Positions 42,398-51,403 of a stretch of 64,000 bases of DNA are shown in pieces (the stretch's first letter is position 1; every line of letters begins with the position of its first letter). The position numbers were made by a program, and so were the translations under genes. The notes under the pieces were generated by a model. The model worked only from the letters and a program-made list of their open reading frames with translations. It did no database searches and was not told the origin of the DNA. Source of the DNA: Sphingomonas panacisoli (GTDB lineage: Bacteria > Pseudomonadota > Alphaproteobacteria > Sphingomonadales > Sphingomonadaceae); NCBI RefSeq assembly GCF_007859635.1, contig NZ_CP042306.1, positions 1,860,001 through 1,924,000 on the forward strand, written 5' to 3'.

Positions 42398-44338
42398 TCA
42401 AATCTCGACCTGACTCCCCAGCTCGACCACGCGATTGGTCGGCAGGCGGAAAAATTCCATCGCGCTTTCTGCGTTGCGAAGCATCCAGGCGAACAGCTTT
42501 TCGCGCCAGATCGCCATTCCCGGCTTGGCCGAGGGCAGCAACGTCTGCCGCGCCAGGAAGAAGCTGGTGTCCATCATCTTGAACTTGTCGCCGCACCCGG
42601 TGACCAGATTCAGCGCCGCCGGCACGTCTGCCTCTTCCATGAAGCCGTATTTGATCACCACGCGGTGAAAGCCGTGGCCGAGATGGTCCAGATAGATGCG
42701 CTCGCCCTGGGGATGGTACGGCACGTCGGCGATCTTCACCGTCAGCAGGATGATGCGTTCGTGCAGCACCTTGTTGTGCTTGAGGTTGTGGAGCAGCGCG
42801 TGCGGCACGCCGTCGGCGCTCGAGGTCATGAACACCGCGGTGCCCGGTACGCGGCTGGCGTGGCTGGCGGCGGACTGGATGAAGACCTTGATCGGCATCG
42901 CCGCCTCGCGCAGCCGCGCCATCATCAGCTGACGTCCCTTCGCCCAGGTCGTCAGGATCGTGAAGACGATGAACCCGACCAACAGCGGGAACCAGCCGCC
43001 ATCCGGGATCTTGGTCATGTTGGCCGCCAGATAGGCGCCGTCGACCAGGAAGAAGATGCCGAGCAGCGGGATCGCCGCCCATTTCGGCCACTTCCACAGC
43101 CGGAACAGCACCACGCCCAACAGGCAGGTGTCGATCGTCATCGCCCCCGTCACCGCGATGCCGTAGGCGCTCGTGAGGTTGGACGAGGTGCGGAAGAACA
43201 GCACCAGCAGGATGACCATCGTCAGCAGCATCCAGTTGATCAACGGGATGTAGATCTGCCCCGCGGTCGATGCGCTGGTATGCTCGATGCGGAGCCGCGG
43301 CACGAACCCGAGCTGGATCGCCTGTTGCGTGACCGAGAACGCGCCGGAAATCACCGCCTGCGACGCGATGCAAGCCGCCGCGGTCGCAAGCAGGACGAGC
43401 GGAAGCTGGAGATATTCCGGTGCGAGCAGGTAGAACGGGCTCTCCAGCGCCGGCTGACCCGCACGGGTGAGCAAGGCGGCCTGGCCCATATAGTTGAGGA
43501 TCAGCGCGGGTAGGACGAAGAACAGCCACGACAGCCCGATCGGCCGCCGCCCGAAATGCCCCATATCGGCGTAGAGCGCTTCTGCGCCGGTCACCGCCAG
43601 CACGACCGAGCCCAACGCCAGGAATGCGCGGTGTGGGTCGAGCAGAAAGAATTCGACCGCATAATGCGGCGAGAACGCCCACAATACGCCCGGCGTCGCG
43701 CTGATGCTGATGACACCCAACGTGGCGATCACGCCAAAATAGAGCAGCATGATCGGCCCGAAGAACAGACCGACCTTCGCGGTTCCGCTCTTCTGGATGA
43801 AGAACAGGAAGATCAGGATCCCGATCACGATCGGCAGAACGAAATGGCCCATGCCCGGCTGCGCGACGGCGAGGCCCTCGACCGCCGACAGCACCGACAC
43901 CGCCGGGGTGATCATCGAGTCGCCATAAAACAATGAAGTCGCGAACACGCCGAGCAGGATGATCCCGGCGGTCCACCTCTTGTTACCCGCGGTGCGCGAG
44001 ATCAGCGCGAGCAGCGCCAGGCTGCCGCCCTCGCCCTTGTTGTCGGCACGCATGATGATGGCGACGTACTTGATCGTCACGACGATCATCATCGACCAGA
44101 ACATCAGGCTGGTGACGCCCATGATGTGCGCGGTGTCCAGGCTCAGCTTGTGGTGCCCGGCAAAGGTCTCGCGGAAGGCATAGAGCGGGCTGGTGCCGAT
44201 ATCGCCGAACACGATACCGATCGCGCCGACCGCCAGCTTGACGATGCCGTCATTGCCATGCCCGTGCGCATGCGCAACGGGCGCGATATCTTCGCGTCCG
44301 CTGGTTTCGGTGGATGCAGACTGGGTTGCCGCGCTCAT
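42398..44338 (-). CDS. kup: Low-affinity potassium uptake protein Kup
   Basis: K+:H+ symporter of the inner membrane. The 646-residue protein has about 12 TM helices in the first 450 residues, starting with [19 protein letters not shown], the Kup signature, and a hydrophilic C-terminal domain. ATG at 44338 (MSAATQS) was chosen as it gives the family length; an ATG 87 bases upstream adds an atypical basic leader. The N-terminal tail before TM1 is rich in His and Gly (AHAHGHGND). Probably cotranscribed with the 2H phosphoesterase. Confidence 0.93.
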   Translation of the reverse strand: MSAATQSASTETSGREDIAPVAHAHGHGNDGIVKLAVGAIGIVFGDIGTSPLYAFRETFAGHHKLSLDTAHIMGVTSLMFWSMMIVVTIKYVAIIMRADNKGEGGSLALLALISRTAGNKRWTAGIILLGVFATSLFYGDSMITPAVSVLSAVEGLAVAQPGMGHFVLPIVIGILIFLFFIQKSGTAKVGLFFGPIMLLYFGVIATLGVISISATPGVLWAFSPHYAVEFFLLDPHRAFLALGSVVLAVTGAEALYADMGHFGRRPIGLSWLFFVLPALILNYMGQAALLTRAGQPALESPFYLLAPEYLQLPLVLLATAAACIASQAVISGAFSVTQQAIQLGFVPRLRIEHTSASTAGQIYIPLINWMLLTMVILLVLFFRTSSNLTSAYGIAVTGAMTIDTCLLGVVLFRLWKWPKWAAIPLLGIFFLVDGAYLAANMTKIPDGGWFPLLVGFIVFTILTTWAKGRQLMMARLREAAMPIKVFIQSAASHASRVPGTAVFMTSSADGVPHALLHNLKHNKVLHERIILLTVKIADVPYHPQGERIYLDHLGHGFHRVVIKYGFMEEADVPAALNLVTGCGDKFKMMDTSFFLARQTLLPSAKPGMAIWREKLFAWMLRNAESAMEFFRLPTNRVVELGSQVEI

Positions 44339-44444
44339 CGCGCGACCGAACGGAAGGTCATGTTGACCGGAATGCGCCCCTGTTCTCGTTGGCCGCGCGT
44401 TAGCATTGCGGAAGAACGCCCGCAACGAGACATTGGATGCATCG

Positions 44445-44888
44445 TTACGGTCGGCGAATCACTTCGCGGATGACGAAATGCGACGCGAGCCGGGTCACCC
44501 CCGGCAGCCGCGACAGCGTCTCGCGATGGATTCGCTCGAAACTGTCGTCGCGCGTCACCTCGACATGAAGCATATAGTCGGCCTCGCCGCTCATCAGAAA
44601 ACAGTCGCGCACCTGCGGACATTCCGCGATTTCCTTCTCGAATTCGGCCATCGTTTCCTGGCGCTGATCGCGCAGCGTCACGTTGACCATGACGACGCTG
44701 GGATGGCCCCGCGCCTCGCGCGACAGCACCGCGCGGAACCCCGCGATCAGGCCGCGCTCGCGCAAGGACCCCACGCGCCGATGCGCCGCGCTGCCCGACA
44801 GACCCACCTTCTCGCCCAGCTCCGCGCTGGTGAGATCGGAATTGCTGACGAGATGGCCGAGAATCTTGCGATCGAGATGGTCGAGCAT
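44445..44888 (-). CDS. Lrp/AsnC-family transcriptional regulator
   Basis: 147-residue regulator with an N-terminal winged HTH (residues about 2-50, [21 protein letters not shown]) and a C-terminal RAM/ligand-binding domain (about 65-140). Family members sense amino acids. It diverges from alanine dehydrogenase with 125 bases between the start codons, the classic layout for a regulator controlling ald, probably in response to alanine or leucine. Confidence 0.9.
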   Translation of the reverse strand: MLDHLDRKILGHLVSNSDLTSAELGEKVGLSGSAAHRRVGSLRERGLIAGFRAVLSREARGHPSVVMVNVTLRDQRQETMAEFEKEIAECPQVRDCFLMSGEADYMLHVEVTRDDSFERIHRETLSRLPGVTRLASHFVIREVIRRP

Positions 44889-45013
44889 TTTTTCTCACTA
44901 TCGAAAGTAATGACGCAATCATTTCCCGCCAAGGCCTTCACCAGCGGATAATTTTGCGAACCTCTCTCGCCCTTCTGGCTGTATTCCCGCGACAACGCAA
45001 ATAGGAGAGTGAC
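44889..45013. promoter_or_regulatory. Divergent lrp/ald control region
   Basis: 125 bases between two divergent start codons. It is AT-richer than its flanks on the lrp side (near 44889-44950: TTTTTCTC, AGTAATGACGCAATCATTT) and ends with TAGGAGAG, the ald binding site. The imperfect palindrome around AATGACGCAATCATT is a possible Lrp-type site; promoter elements were not resolved. Confidence 0.5.
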
Positions 45014-46120
45014 ATGCGAGTCGGTGTCCCCAAGGAAATCAAGAACCACGAATATCGCGTCGGCCTGACCCCTGCTTCGGTGCGCGAACTGACCCACGCC
45101 GGGCACGAGCTGATCGTCGAGACGAAGGCCGGCATGGGCATCGATTTCGACGATCAGGCCTATATCGACGCCGGCGCTCGCATCGTCGCTACCGCGGCGG
45201 AAGTGTTCGACCAAGCCGAGATGATCGTGAAGGTCAAGGAGCCGCAGCAGGTCGAGATCGCGATGCTGAAGCCTCATCACTTGCTGTTCACCTACCTCCA
45301 CCTCGCCGCCGACAAGCCGCAGGCCGAAGGCCTGATGAAGTCGGGCGCGACCTGCATCGCCTATGAGACGGTGACGGACCGCAAGGGCGGGCTCCCGCTC
45401 CTGAAGCCGATGTCCGAAGTCGCCGGCCGCATGTCGGTCCAGGTCGGCGCGCACTACCTCGAAAAGGAACAGGGCGGCCGCGGCGTACTGCTCGGCGGCG
45501 TGCCGGGCGTGGCGCCGGCCAAGGTCGCGATCCTCGGAGGCGGTATTTCGGGCGTCAACGCCGCGCAGATGGCGGTCGGCATGCGCGCCGATGTGACGAT
45601 CTACGACATCTCGAACGACCGCCTGGCCGAACTCGACATGTTCTTCTCGTCGCAGATCAAGACCGAATACGCGTCGAAGGCTGCGATCGCCGAAGCCGTA
45701 AAGAGCGCCAGCCTGGTGATCGGCGCGGTGCTGGTTCCCGGCGCGGCGGCCCCCAAGCTCGTTACGCGCGAGATGATCAAGACGATGCCGCGCGGATCGG
45801 TGCTGGTCGACATCGCGATCGACCAGGGCGGCTGCTTCGAAACCAGCCACGCGACCACGCACGAAGACCCTGTCTTCGAAGTCGACGGCGTGATCCACTA
45901 TTGCGTCGCCAATATGCCCGGCGCGGTCGCCCGCACCTCAGCGTTCGCGCTCAACAACGCGACGCTGCCGTTTGCGCTCAAGCTGGCGAACATGGGCGCC
46001 GAGGCCGCGATGAAGGCCGATCCGCACCTCGCCGCTGGGCTGAACGTCTACAAGGGCAAGATCACCTTCAAGGCGGTCGCCGACGATCTCGATCTGCCAT
46101 ACGAGGCGTGGAACGGTTGA
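45014..46120 (+). CDS. ald: Alanine dehydrogenase
   Basis: NAD-dependent oxidative deamination of L-alanine to pyruvate and ammonia. 368 residues, beginning with the conserved MRVGVPKEIKNHEYRVGLTP; substrate residues KVKEPQ and the NAD-binding Rossmann ILGGGISGVNAAQMA with the following Asp (YDIS). The C-terminal GGCFETS, HEDPVF and VANMPGAVAR motifs are intact. TAGGAGAG is the binding site 5 bases before ATG 45014. Length and motifs are complete. Confidence 0.95.
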   Translation: MRVGVPKEIKNHEYRVGLTPASVRELTHAGHELIVETKAGMGIDFDDQAYIDAGARIVATAAEVFDQAEMIVKVKEPQQVEIAMLKPHHLLFTYLHLAADKPQAEGLMKSGATCIAYETVTDRKGGLPLLKPMSEVAGRMSVQVGAHYLEKEQGGRGVLLGGVPGVAPAKVAILGGGISGVNAAQMAVGMRADVTIYDISNDRLAELDMFFSSQIKTEYASKAAIAEAVKSASLVIGAVLVPGAAAPKLVTREMIKTMPRGSVLVDIAIDQGGCFETSHATTHEDPVFEVDGVIHYCVANMPGAVARTSAFALNNATLPFALKLANMGAEAAMKADPHLAAGLNVYKGKITFKAVADDLDLPYEAWNG

Positions 46121-46168
46121 GCCGCGCGGCGGCGGCGGTTAGAACTCTCATCGAATAGGAGAAAAGCG

Positions 46169-46468
46169 ATGAGATCGATCGTCCTGATCGCCGCCGTGCC
46201 GCTGGCGCTGACCGCGTGCAAACTCGACGGCGCAAGCAATTCGAGCACGGCGATGTCGGGCAATGCGACCGCCGCCGACGCGATTCCCGACACGGTGGTC
46301 GTAAACGGCGTCACCTACGTGCGCGCCGGAGCGGACAAGCCGGCACCCGTGGCGCCACCGACGCCGTCGTCGCTGTCGGGTGTAACACCTCCGCCACTGT
46401 CCGACACCGGGTCGTCGGTCCCGCCCAACACCGGCGAAAGCGGTGCCGCCGCCGATCACGGCCAATAA
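46169..46468 (+). CDS. Predicted lipoprotein of unknown function, 99 aa
   Basis: A 99-residue protein whose N-terminal signal ends in a lipobox-like LTACKLD, so it should be lipid-modified at Cys17. The mature part is Ser/Thr/Pro/Ala-rich and acidic-neutral, with a VNGVTYVRAG core flanked by disordered tails. No family recognised. ATG 46169 follows GGAGAAAAG. It ends 1 base before the convergent ccmI-like gene. Confidence 0.6.
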   Translation: MRSIVLIAAVPLALTACKLDGASNSSTAMSGNATAADAIPDTVVVNGVTYVRAGADKPAPVAPPTPSSLSGVTPPPLSDTGSSVPPNTGESGAAADHGQ

Positions 46469-46469
46469 G

Positions 46470-47102
46470 TCAGCGCGAGGCTTTCGCTCGAGCAATGTAA
46501 TCATCGAGCAGCGCCAGACGTTTGGCGATCTCATCGCGATGCTCCGTGCCGGGCGGCGACAACGCGAGCGCCCGCACCCAATAGGGCCGCGCCGCCGCCA
46601 GCTGTCCGGTGCGGACATAAGCCCAGCCGAGGAAGAAAGGCGGCCCCGGATGATCGGGCGCGACGCGCATCGCCTGCTGGTACGCGAACAGCGACGCCGG
46701 CGAGACCAACCCGTGGTCGTGCAGCGCGATGACGTTGCCCAGTTCGGACCACAAAGCGGCGTTCTTCGGCGCATAATCGACGCCCCCGGTGATCACGCGC
46801 GCAGCAAACTCGGTCTTCCCCATGCCGAGCGCGACGTCCGAAATCCCGAAATACATCGATTCACCGCCGAAGCGGCCGAACATCTTGTTGCGCAGATCGA
46901 GATAGGTCGGATCGGGCGGTAGCTTGATCTGTTCCGCCGCGACCGGCTCGCCGCGCAGCTTCGGCTCGCCTTGCCAAGCATAGCCCGCCGCGCCGAGCAT
47001 CAGGAACGACCCGACCAGCGACCAAAGTAGTCGCGGCACGCGCAGCACGACGAGCAGCGCCGCCACCGTCGCGGCGATCAACGCGAGCATCACCCAGCCC
47101 AT
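46470..47102 (-). CDS. ccmI: Cytochrome c maturation CcmI-like TPR protein
   Basis: 210 residues: a short N-terminal TM helix (about 3-20) and a second (about 25-45), then a soluble TPR region (about 75-200) with ALWSELGNVIALHDHG and FFLGWAYVRTGQLAAARPYWVRAL. CcmI holds apocytochrome c for the CcmF/H heme lyase. The protein is shorter than many CcmI proteins and lacks their long periplasmic C-terminal domain, as in many alphaproteobacteria. Overlaps ccmH by 3 bases; last gene of the ccm set. Confidence 0.85.
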   Translation of the reverse strand: MGWVMLALIAATVAALLVVLRVPRLLWSLVGSFLMLGAAGYAWQGEPKLRGEPVAAEQIKLPPDPTYLDLRNKMFGRFGGESMYFGISDVALGMGKTEFAARVITGGVDYAPKNAALWSELGNVIALHDHGLVSPASLFAYQQAMRVAPDHPGPPFFLGWAYVRTGQLAAARPYWVRALALSPPGTEHRDEIAKRLALLDDYIARAKASR

Positions 47103-47509
47103 CAGCGCCCCTTCTTCCGAAAACTCGACCGCGCGATCGCCGCGCCCGCGATTAGCAGCACGACCGGTGCGAGCCATAACGGCCATGTCATCGCGCCGAG
47201 CGGCGGGTCGTAGGTGATGTAGTCGCCATAGCGTTCGATCAGCCACGCGCGGACGTGATCCGGCGTCTCGCCCGCCTGGATGCGCTCGCGGATGACGCTG
47301 CGCATGCTGCCGGCGATCGCGGCGTCGCTGTCGCCGACCGACTGGCCCTGACACTCGACGCAGCGGATCGTCGCCATCAGCGCCTTGGCCTGTGCCTCCT
47401 TGGCGGGATCGCGCAGTTGGACGTCGGCGAGCGATGACTGCTGCGCCCAGGCCGGCGCGGCGATCAGCGCGAGGGCGATCAACGCGCGCCTCACTTCGCT
47501 GCCCGCCAT
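47102..47509 (-). CDS. ccmH: Cytochrome c maturation protein CcmH/CcmL
   Basis: Thiol oxidoreductase that keeps apocytochrome c Cys reduced for heme attachment. 135 residues: signal peptide (about 6-22), CVECQGQS (the conserved RCxxCQ motif), a three-helix bundle and a C-terminal TM helix (about 108-126). Start is ATG 47509, or GTG 47494, which would overlap the ccmG stop (GTGA) like other junctions here. Length and motif are typical of the short CcmL-type form. Confidence 0.88.
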   Translation of the reverse strand: MAGSEVRRALIALALIAAPAWAQQSSLADVQLRDPAKEAQAKALMATIRCVECQGQSVGDSDAAIAGSMRSVIRERIQAGETPDHVRAWLIERYGDYITYDPPLGAMTWPLWLAPVVLLIAGAAIARSSFRKKGR

Positions 47510-48018
47510 GCCGCGACGATGCCGTCCACCTCGTCGGCGCGGATGTCGCCGACATGCTGCATCACGATCCGCCCGCGCCCGTCGATCAGGAAGGTTTCGG
47601 GTACGCCGGATGAGCCCAGGGCGATCTGCACCTTGCTCGCCTTGTCGTCGCCGATCCGCTGGTACGGGTCGCCGTAGGTCGCGAGGAAATCGCGCATGCC
47701 GTCGGCCGTGTCGTTTGTCGCGACCGCGTCGATCGGCACCCCCAGCGCCTTCAGCCGCATCAATTGCGGCGCCTCGGCCTTGCACGGCAGGCACCAGCTC
47801 GCGAACACGTTGAGCAAGCGCGGCTGACCGCCACCATAGCCGTTCTTCGCGACGCCCGGCTTGCCCGGCAGCAGGGCCGGCAGCGTGAAGTCGGGCAACG
47901 GCTTGTCGGTCAACGCCGAGCGCACCGTGCGATTGGCGGGCTTGAGCAGGCCGAACCCGACCAGCGCGAACAGCCCCGCGAACAGCAGCAGCGGCAGCCA
48001 GAGCAGCGCCCGCTTCAT
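47491..48018 (-). CDS. ccmG: Thiol:disulfide oxidoreductase CcmG/DsbE
   Basis: Membrane-anchored periplasmic thioredoxin-like protein, 175 residues, that reduces apocytochrome c and CcmH. N-terminal TM helix (about 5-25), then a thioredoxin fold with active site ASWCLPCKAEAPQL and the acidic loop typical of CcmG. Overlaps ccmF and ccmH by a few bases, so it is translationally coupled at both ends. Confidence 0.92.
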   Translation of the reverse strand: MKRALLWLPLLLFAGLFALVGFGLLKPANRTVRSALTDKPLPDFTLPALLPGKPGVAKNGYGGGQPRLLNVFASWCLPCKAEAPQLMRLKALGVPIDAVATNDTADGMRDFLATYGDPYQRIGDDKASKVQIALGSSGVPETFLIDGRGRIVMQHVGDIRADEVDGIVAAWRAAK

Positions 48019-49940
48019 GCGTAATAATCCTCGACGACGCGCACCCGCCCGCGCCTAACGCGCCCGATCAGCGACAGCATCCCGCCCAGCGCGACCATCG
48101 CTCCGCCCAGCCAGATGAAGGTCACGAACGGCTTCCACCACAGCCGCAATTGATACCCGCCGCTCGGGTCGGGTTGGCCGAGTACGGTATAGAGTTGCCC
48201 ATCGAGCCGCGTCGCAATGGCGGATTCGTTGGTGCTCGTCGGCGGGTCGGAGAAATAGCGCGCTTGCGGCGACAGGATGAACGGCGCGCCGCCCTCCCCG
48301 CGCGTGACGCTCAGGTCCGCGGCGATTGCCGACCAGTTCGGGCCGATCACCGGCCGCAATCCCTTCAGCCGCACCCAATACGGACCGACCGCATGCGGCT
48401 CGCCGATCCTGGCGACGACCAGGGTTTCCTTGGTGAACGCACTGTCGCTCGCCATGCCGGCCAGGCTCACCGCGATGCCGAGATGCGCGATCACCATGCC
48501 CCAGGTGAACAGCGGCGTGCGGCGCAGGTTACGCCCCCACAGCGGCGCGATGCTCGCGACTGCCAGCCCCGCCGCCAGCGCGAGGCCGGCGAGCGGCAGC
48601 ACGCCGATCCCCCACGCAAACGGCACCAGCACGATCAGCGCGACGCCGAACCCCGCGACCGGCCACGTCATCCGCTTGAGCAGCGCGTTCGCCTGGTCGC
48701 GCCGCCAGCGCAGCAGCGGCCCCGCTGCCATGAACACGACCAAGCCCAGCGCGATCGGGCCGGTCGTCTTGTCGAAGAACGGCTTGCCGACCGACAAATG
48801 CACGCCGAACCCGGCCGCGACGATCGGGTACAGCGTCCCGATCAGCACGATCCCCAGGATAACCGACAGCAGCAGATTGTTGACGACCAGCGCACCCTCG
48901 CGGCTCAGCGGCGCGAACACGTTCCCCTGCCGCACCGTCCCGACCCGCATCGCGAACAACGCCAATGCCCCGCCGATATAGATCGCCAGCAGCGCCAGAA
49001 TGAACGCCCCGCGTTCGGGATCGACCGCGAAGGCATGCACGCTGGTCAGGATGCCCGACCGCACCAGGAACGTGCCGATCATGCTCATGCTGAACGCAAC
49101 GACCGCCAGCATGATCGTCCACGCCCGCAACCCATCGCGTGTCGCCAGCACGCTCACCGAATGGAGCAACGCGGTCGCCGCCAGCCACGGCATCAGGCTG
49201 GCATTCTCGACCGGATCCCAGAACCACCAGCCGCCCCAACCGAGCTCGTAATAGGCCCAGTAACTGCCCGCGGTGATGCCCAGCGTGAGGAACACCCACG
49301 CCCCCAGCACCCAGGGCCGCATCGCCCGCGCGAACGCCGGCCCGACCTCGCGCGTCACCAGTGCGCCGACCGCGAACGAGAAGGCGACCGAAATGCCGAC
49401 ATAGCCGATGTACAAAGTCGGCGGATGGAACGCCAAGCCGGGATCCTGCAGCAACGGGTTGAGGCCCTCGCCGTCCGCCGGCGCCGGAAACACCCGCGCG
49501 AACGGGTTGGAGGCGATCAGCAGAAACGCGTAAAACCCGACCGCGATCAGCGCCTGCGCGCCGATCGTAGCGCTTAGCGTCCGCTGATCGAGCCGCCGCT
49601 CGAACACCGCGACCGCCGCGCCCGCTATCCCCAGGATCGTGACCCAGAGCAGCATCGAGCCCTCATGGTTCCCCCACGCACCCGCCAGTTTGTAGAGCAT
49701 CGGCTTGGCCGAATGGCTGTTCTCGACCACCAGCTTCACCGACATGTCGCTCTTCGCGAACACCAGGATCAGGCACAGCATCGCCAGCGCGACGAGGAAA
49801 CCCTGCGCGATCGCGACGGGACGGATGGCACGGACCATCTCTTCGCGCGCGCTGTAGACGACGTTTGCCGCCAGCAGCAGTTGCAACCCCGCCATCGCCG
49901 CCGCCAGCCACAGCGCGGCAAGCCCCGCTTCGGCGATCAT
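48015..49940 (-). CDS. ccmF: Heme lyase subunit CcmF
   Basis: Large inner-membrane protein (641 residues) with about 14-15 TM helices that attaches heme to apocytochrome c. The tryptophan-rich WWD motif WGGWWFWDPVENAS is intact, and conserved His in periplasmic loops (for example FHPPTLYIGY) are present. The length is within the CcmF range. Overlaps ccmE and ccmG by 4 bases. Confidence 0.95.
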   Translation of the reverse strand: MIAEAGLAALWLAAAMAGLQLLLAANVVYSAREEMVRAIRPVAIAQGFLVALAMLCLILVFAKSDMSVKLVVENSHSAKPMLYKLAGAWGNHEGSMLLWVTILGIAGAAVAVFERRLDQRTLSATIGAQALIAVGFYAFLLIASNPFARVFPAPADGEGLNPLLQDPGLAFHPPTLYIGYVGISVAFSFAVGALVTREVGPAFARAMRPWVLGAWVFLTLGITAGSYWAYYELGWGGWWFWDPVENASLMPWLAATALLHSVSVLATRDGLRAWTIMLAVVAFSMSMIGTFLVRSGILTSVHAFAVDPERGAFILALLAIYIGGALALFAMRVGTVRQGNVFAPLSREGALVVNNLLLSVILGIVLIGTLYPIVAAGFGVHLSVGKPFFDKTTGPIALGLVVFMAAGPLLRWRRDQANALLKRMTWPVAGFGVALIVLVPFAWGIGVLPLAGLALAAGLAVASIAPLWGRNLRRTPLFTWGMVIAHLGIAVSLAGMASDSAFTKETLVVARIGEPHAVGPYWVRLKGLRPVIGPNWSAIAADLSVTRGEGGAPFILSPQARYFSDPPTSTNESAIATRLDGQLYTVLGQPDPSGGYQLRLWWKPFVTFIWLGGAMVALGGMLSLIGRVRRGRVRVVEDYYA

Positions 49941-50371
49941 TGCTTCAGCGACTTGGTTTCGTGCAGCTTGCCCGCGAGTTCGGGGGGCTGGTATTTCTCG
50001 TCATGCTTGGCGAGCAGATTGGTCGCGACGAAGCTGCCGTCGGGCTGGAACTGCCCTTCGGCAACCACGCCCGAATTTTCGCGGAACAGATCGGGCGCGA
50101 TGCCCTTGAACGTAACCGGCGTCGTCGCGGTGCCATCGGTCACGACGAAGCGCATCGTTACGCCGTCCGCCGCTTTCCGGATCGATCCACCCTGCACAAG
50201 CCCGCCGAGCCGTACCGCACGCCCGAGCGGCAGCCCCTGCTTCTTTACGTCACCCGGCGCGTAGAAGAACGCCGCTTGATCCTTGAGCGCCGACAGCGCC
50301 AACCCGCTCGCACCCGCGACCGCGAGAACCGCCAGTCCGGCGAGCCACATTCGTTGATGTTTCGGCTTCAC
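49937..50371 (-). CDS. ccmE: Heme chaperone CcmE
   Basis: Periplasmic heme carrier of 144 residues, membrane anchored by an N-terminal helix (about 10-30), with the OB-fold domain and the covalent heme-binding His in LLAKHDEKYQPPE. GTG 50371 fits the family start (VKPKHQRMWLAG) and overlaps the ccmD stop. The protein receives heme from CcmC and passes it to CcmF. Confidence 0.93.
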   Translation of the reverse strand: MKPKHQRMWLAGLAVLAVAGASGLALSALKDQAAFFYAPGDVKKQGLPLGRAVRLGGLVQGGSIRKAADGVTMRFVVTDGTATTPVTFKGIAPDLFRENSGVVAEGQFQPDGSFVATNLLAKHDEKYQPPELAGKLHETKSLKQ

Positions 50372-50481
50372 TTGCCGTCGCGCTCCGCCGCGCGCATCGC
50401 GCGCCAGCTGGCCAACACCAGGCCCGCGGTAGCTGCCAGGGTCAGCGCATAGGCCGCCATCACGAACGCCCAATGATTCAC
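50368..50481 (-). CDS. ccmD: Heme exporter protein CcmD (37 aa)
   Basis: A 37-residue protein, one TM helix (about 7-25) and a basic C-terminal tail (RAMRAAERDGK), the pattern of CcmD. GTG 50481 and stop 50368 each overlap the neighbour by 4 bases (GTGA), so it is coupled to ccmC and ccmE. CcmD helps release holo-CcmE from CcmC and is often missed because of its size. Confidence 0.85.
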   Translation of the reverse strand: MNHWAFVMAAYALTLAATAGLVLASWRAMRAAERDGK

Positions 50482-51206
50482 GCCGCCATCCTGCGCAGCC
50501 GCGCCTCGCGCTTCTCGCGCGCCAGCATCGCCCGCATCCGCATCAGCACGACACCAACGAAGATGAGGCTGAACCCGGCCAGCGTGAACCATAACGGCCA
50601 CAGCATCGAACGATCGATCGTCGAACTCGTCAGCCCGATGCTCTCGCCCTGATGCAGCGTGTTCCACCACACCACCGAATAGCGGATGATCGGCAGCAGC
50701 ACGGTGCCCGCGACGCCATAGATTGCCGGCACGCGCCCGTCCCCGCCCTGCTCGGCATCAGCCCGGGCCAGCGCCATATAGGCGAGATAGACGAAGAAGA
50801 GCAGCAGCATCGACGTCAGCCGCCCATCCCATTGCCACCAGGTGCCCCACGTCGGCCGCCCCCAGATCGATCCGGTCGCCAGACACAGGAACGCGAACAA
50901 TGCGCCCGGCAAGGCAATCGCCCGCGCCGCGACCCGCGCCAACGGATGCCGCCACACGAGATAGACGATCGACGACACCGCGATGCCGGTCCAACCGCCC
51001 ATGCCGAGCCACGCGGTCGGCACATGGATGTAGAGGATGCGCACGCTGTCGCCCTGCAGATAATCGGGCGGCGTCAGCGTCAGCCCTGCCCAGCACCCGA
51101 ACAGCACCAGCGCGATCCCCGGCCACAGCAAGGCCGGCGTCAACGGCTTGGCGAGCCGCAGGAAACGCGCGGGATTGGCAAGGGCGTGGAGGCTGGGCAC
51201 GATCAC
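50478..51206 (-). CDS. ccmC: Heme exporter subunit CcmC
   Basis: Inner-membrane protein (242 residues, six TM helices) that presents heme to CcmE. WWD-domain motif WGTWWQWDGRLTS and the conserved His in YIHVPTAW and TLHQGES are intact. GTG 51206 is used; an internal GTG 6 bases later is possible. It is the first ccm gene on this strand; ccmA and ccmB are not in this window and must lie elsewhere. Upstream is the copy-B repeat. Confidence 0.93.
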   Translation of the reverse strand: MIVPSLHALANPARFLRLAKPLTPALLWPGIALVLFGCWAGLTLTPPDYLQGDSVRILYIHVPTAWLGMGGWTGIAVSSIVYLVWRHPLARVAARAIALPGALFAFLCLATGSIWGRPTWGTWWQWDGRLTSMLLLFFVYLAYMALARADAEQGGDGRVPAIYGVAGTVLLPIIRYSVVWWNTLHQGESIGLTSSTIDRSMLWPLWFTLAGFSLIFVGVVLMRMRAMLAREKREARLRRMAA

Positions 51207-51260
51207 AAGCGGATAGGCGAAGATTCAGGCGGCGTCATCACCGATGCGCGCCGACAATTT

Positions 51261-51400
51261 CCTTCCAATGTAGGATTTCGCGTGACACCGTCACGACTCG
51301 CTCTTTCTCATCGTCGGTCACTGCACATTGCGACCAAACGCGTCCGGTCCACCATCGCGCCGAACATGCGCGCTAGTGTCAACCTGGTGTCAACTTAGCG
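51261..51400. repeat. Two-copy intergenic element, copy B
   Basis: CCTTCCAATGTAGGATTTCG at its left end and CTAGTGTCAACCTGGTGTCA at 51373-51392 match copy A (39.4-39.6 kb). On the minus strand the right end holds two TTGACA hexamers 11 bases apart. Copy B has no internal REPIN, so it is about 140 bases long. It lies between the ccmC start and the leucine dehydrogenase stop, as copy A lies at the thiolase 3' end. Confidence 0.65.
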
Positions 51401-51403
51401 CGA

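Noticed and set aside
41895..43976. A long open frame upstream of the 2H phosphoesterase
   Set aside because: Everything before GTG 42377 is out of frame inside kup and arginine/glycine-rich.
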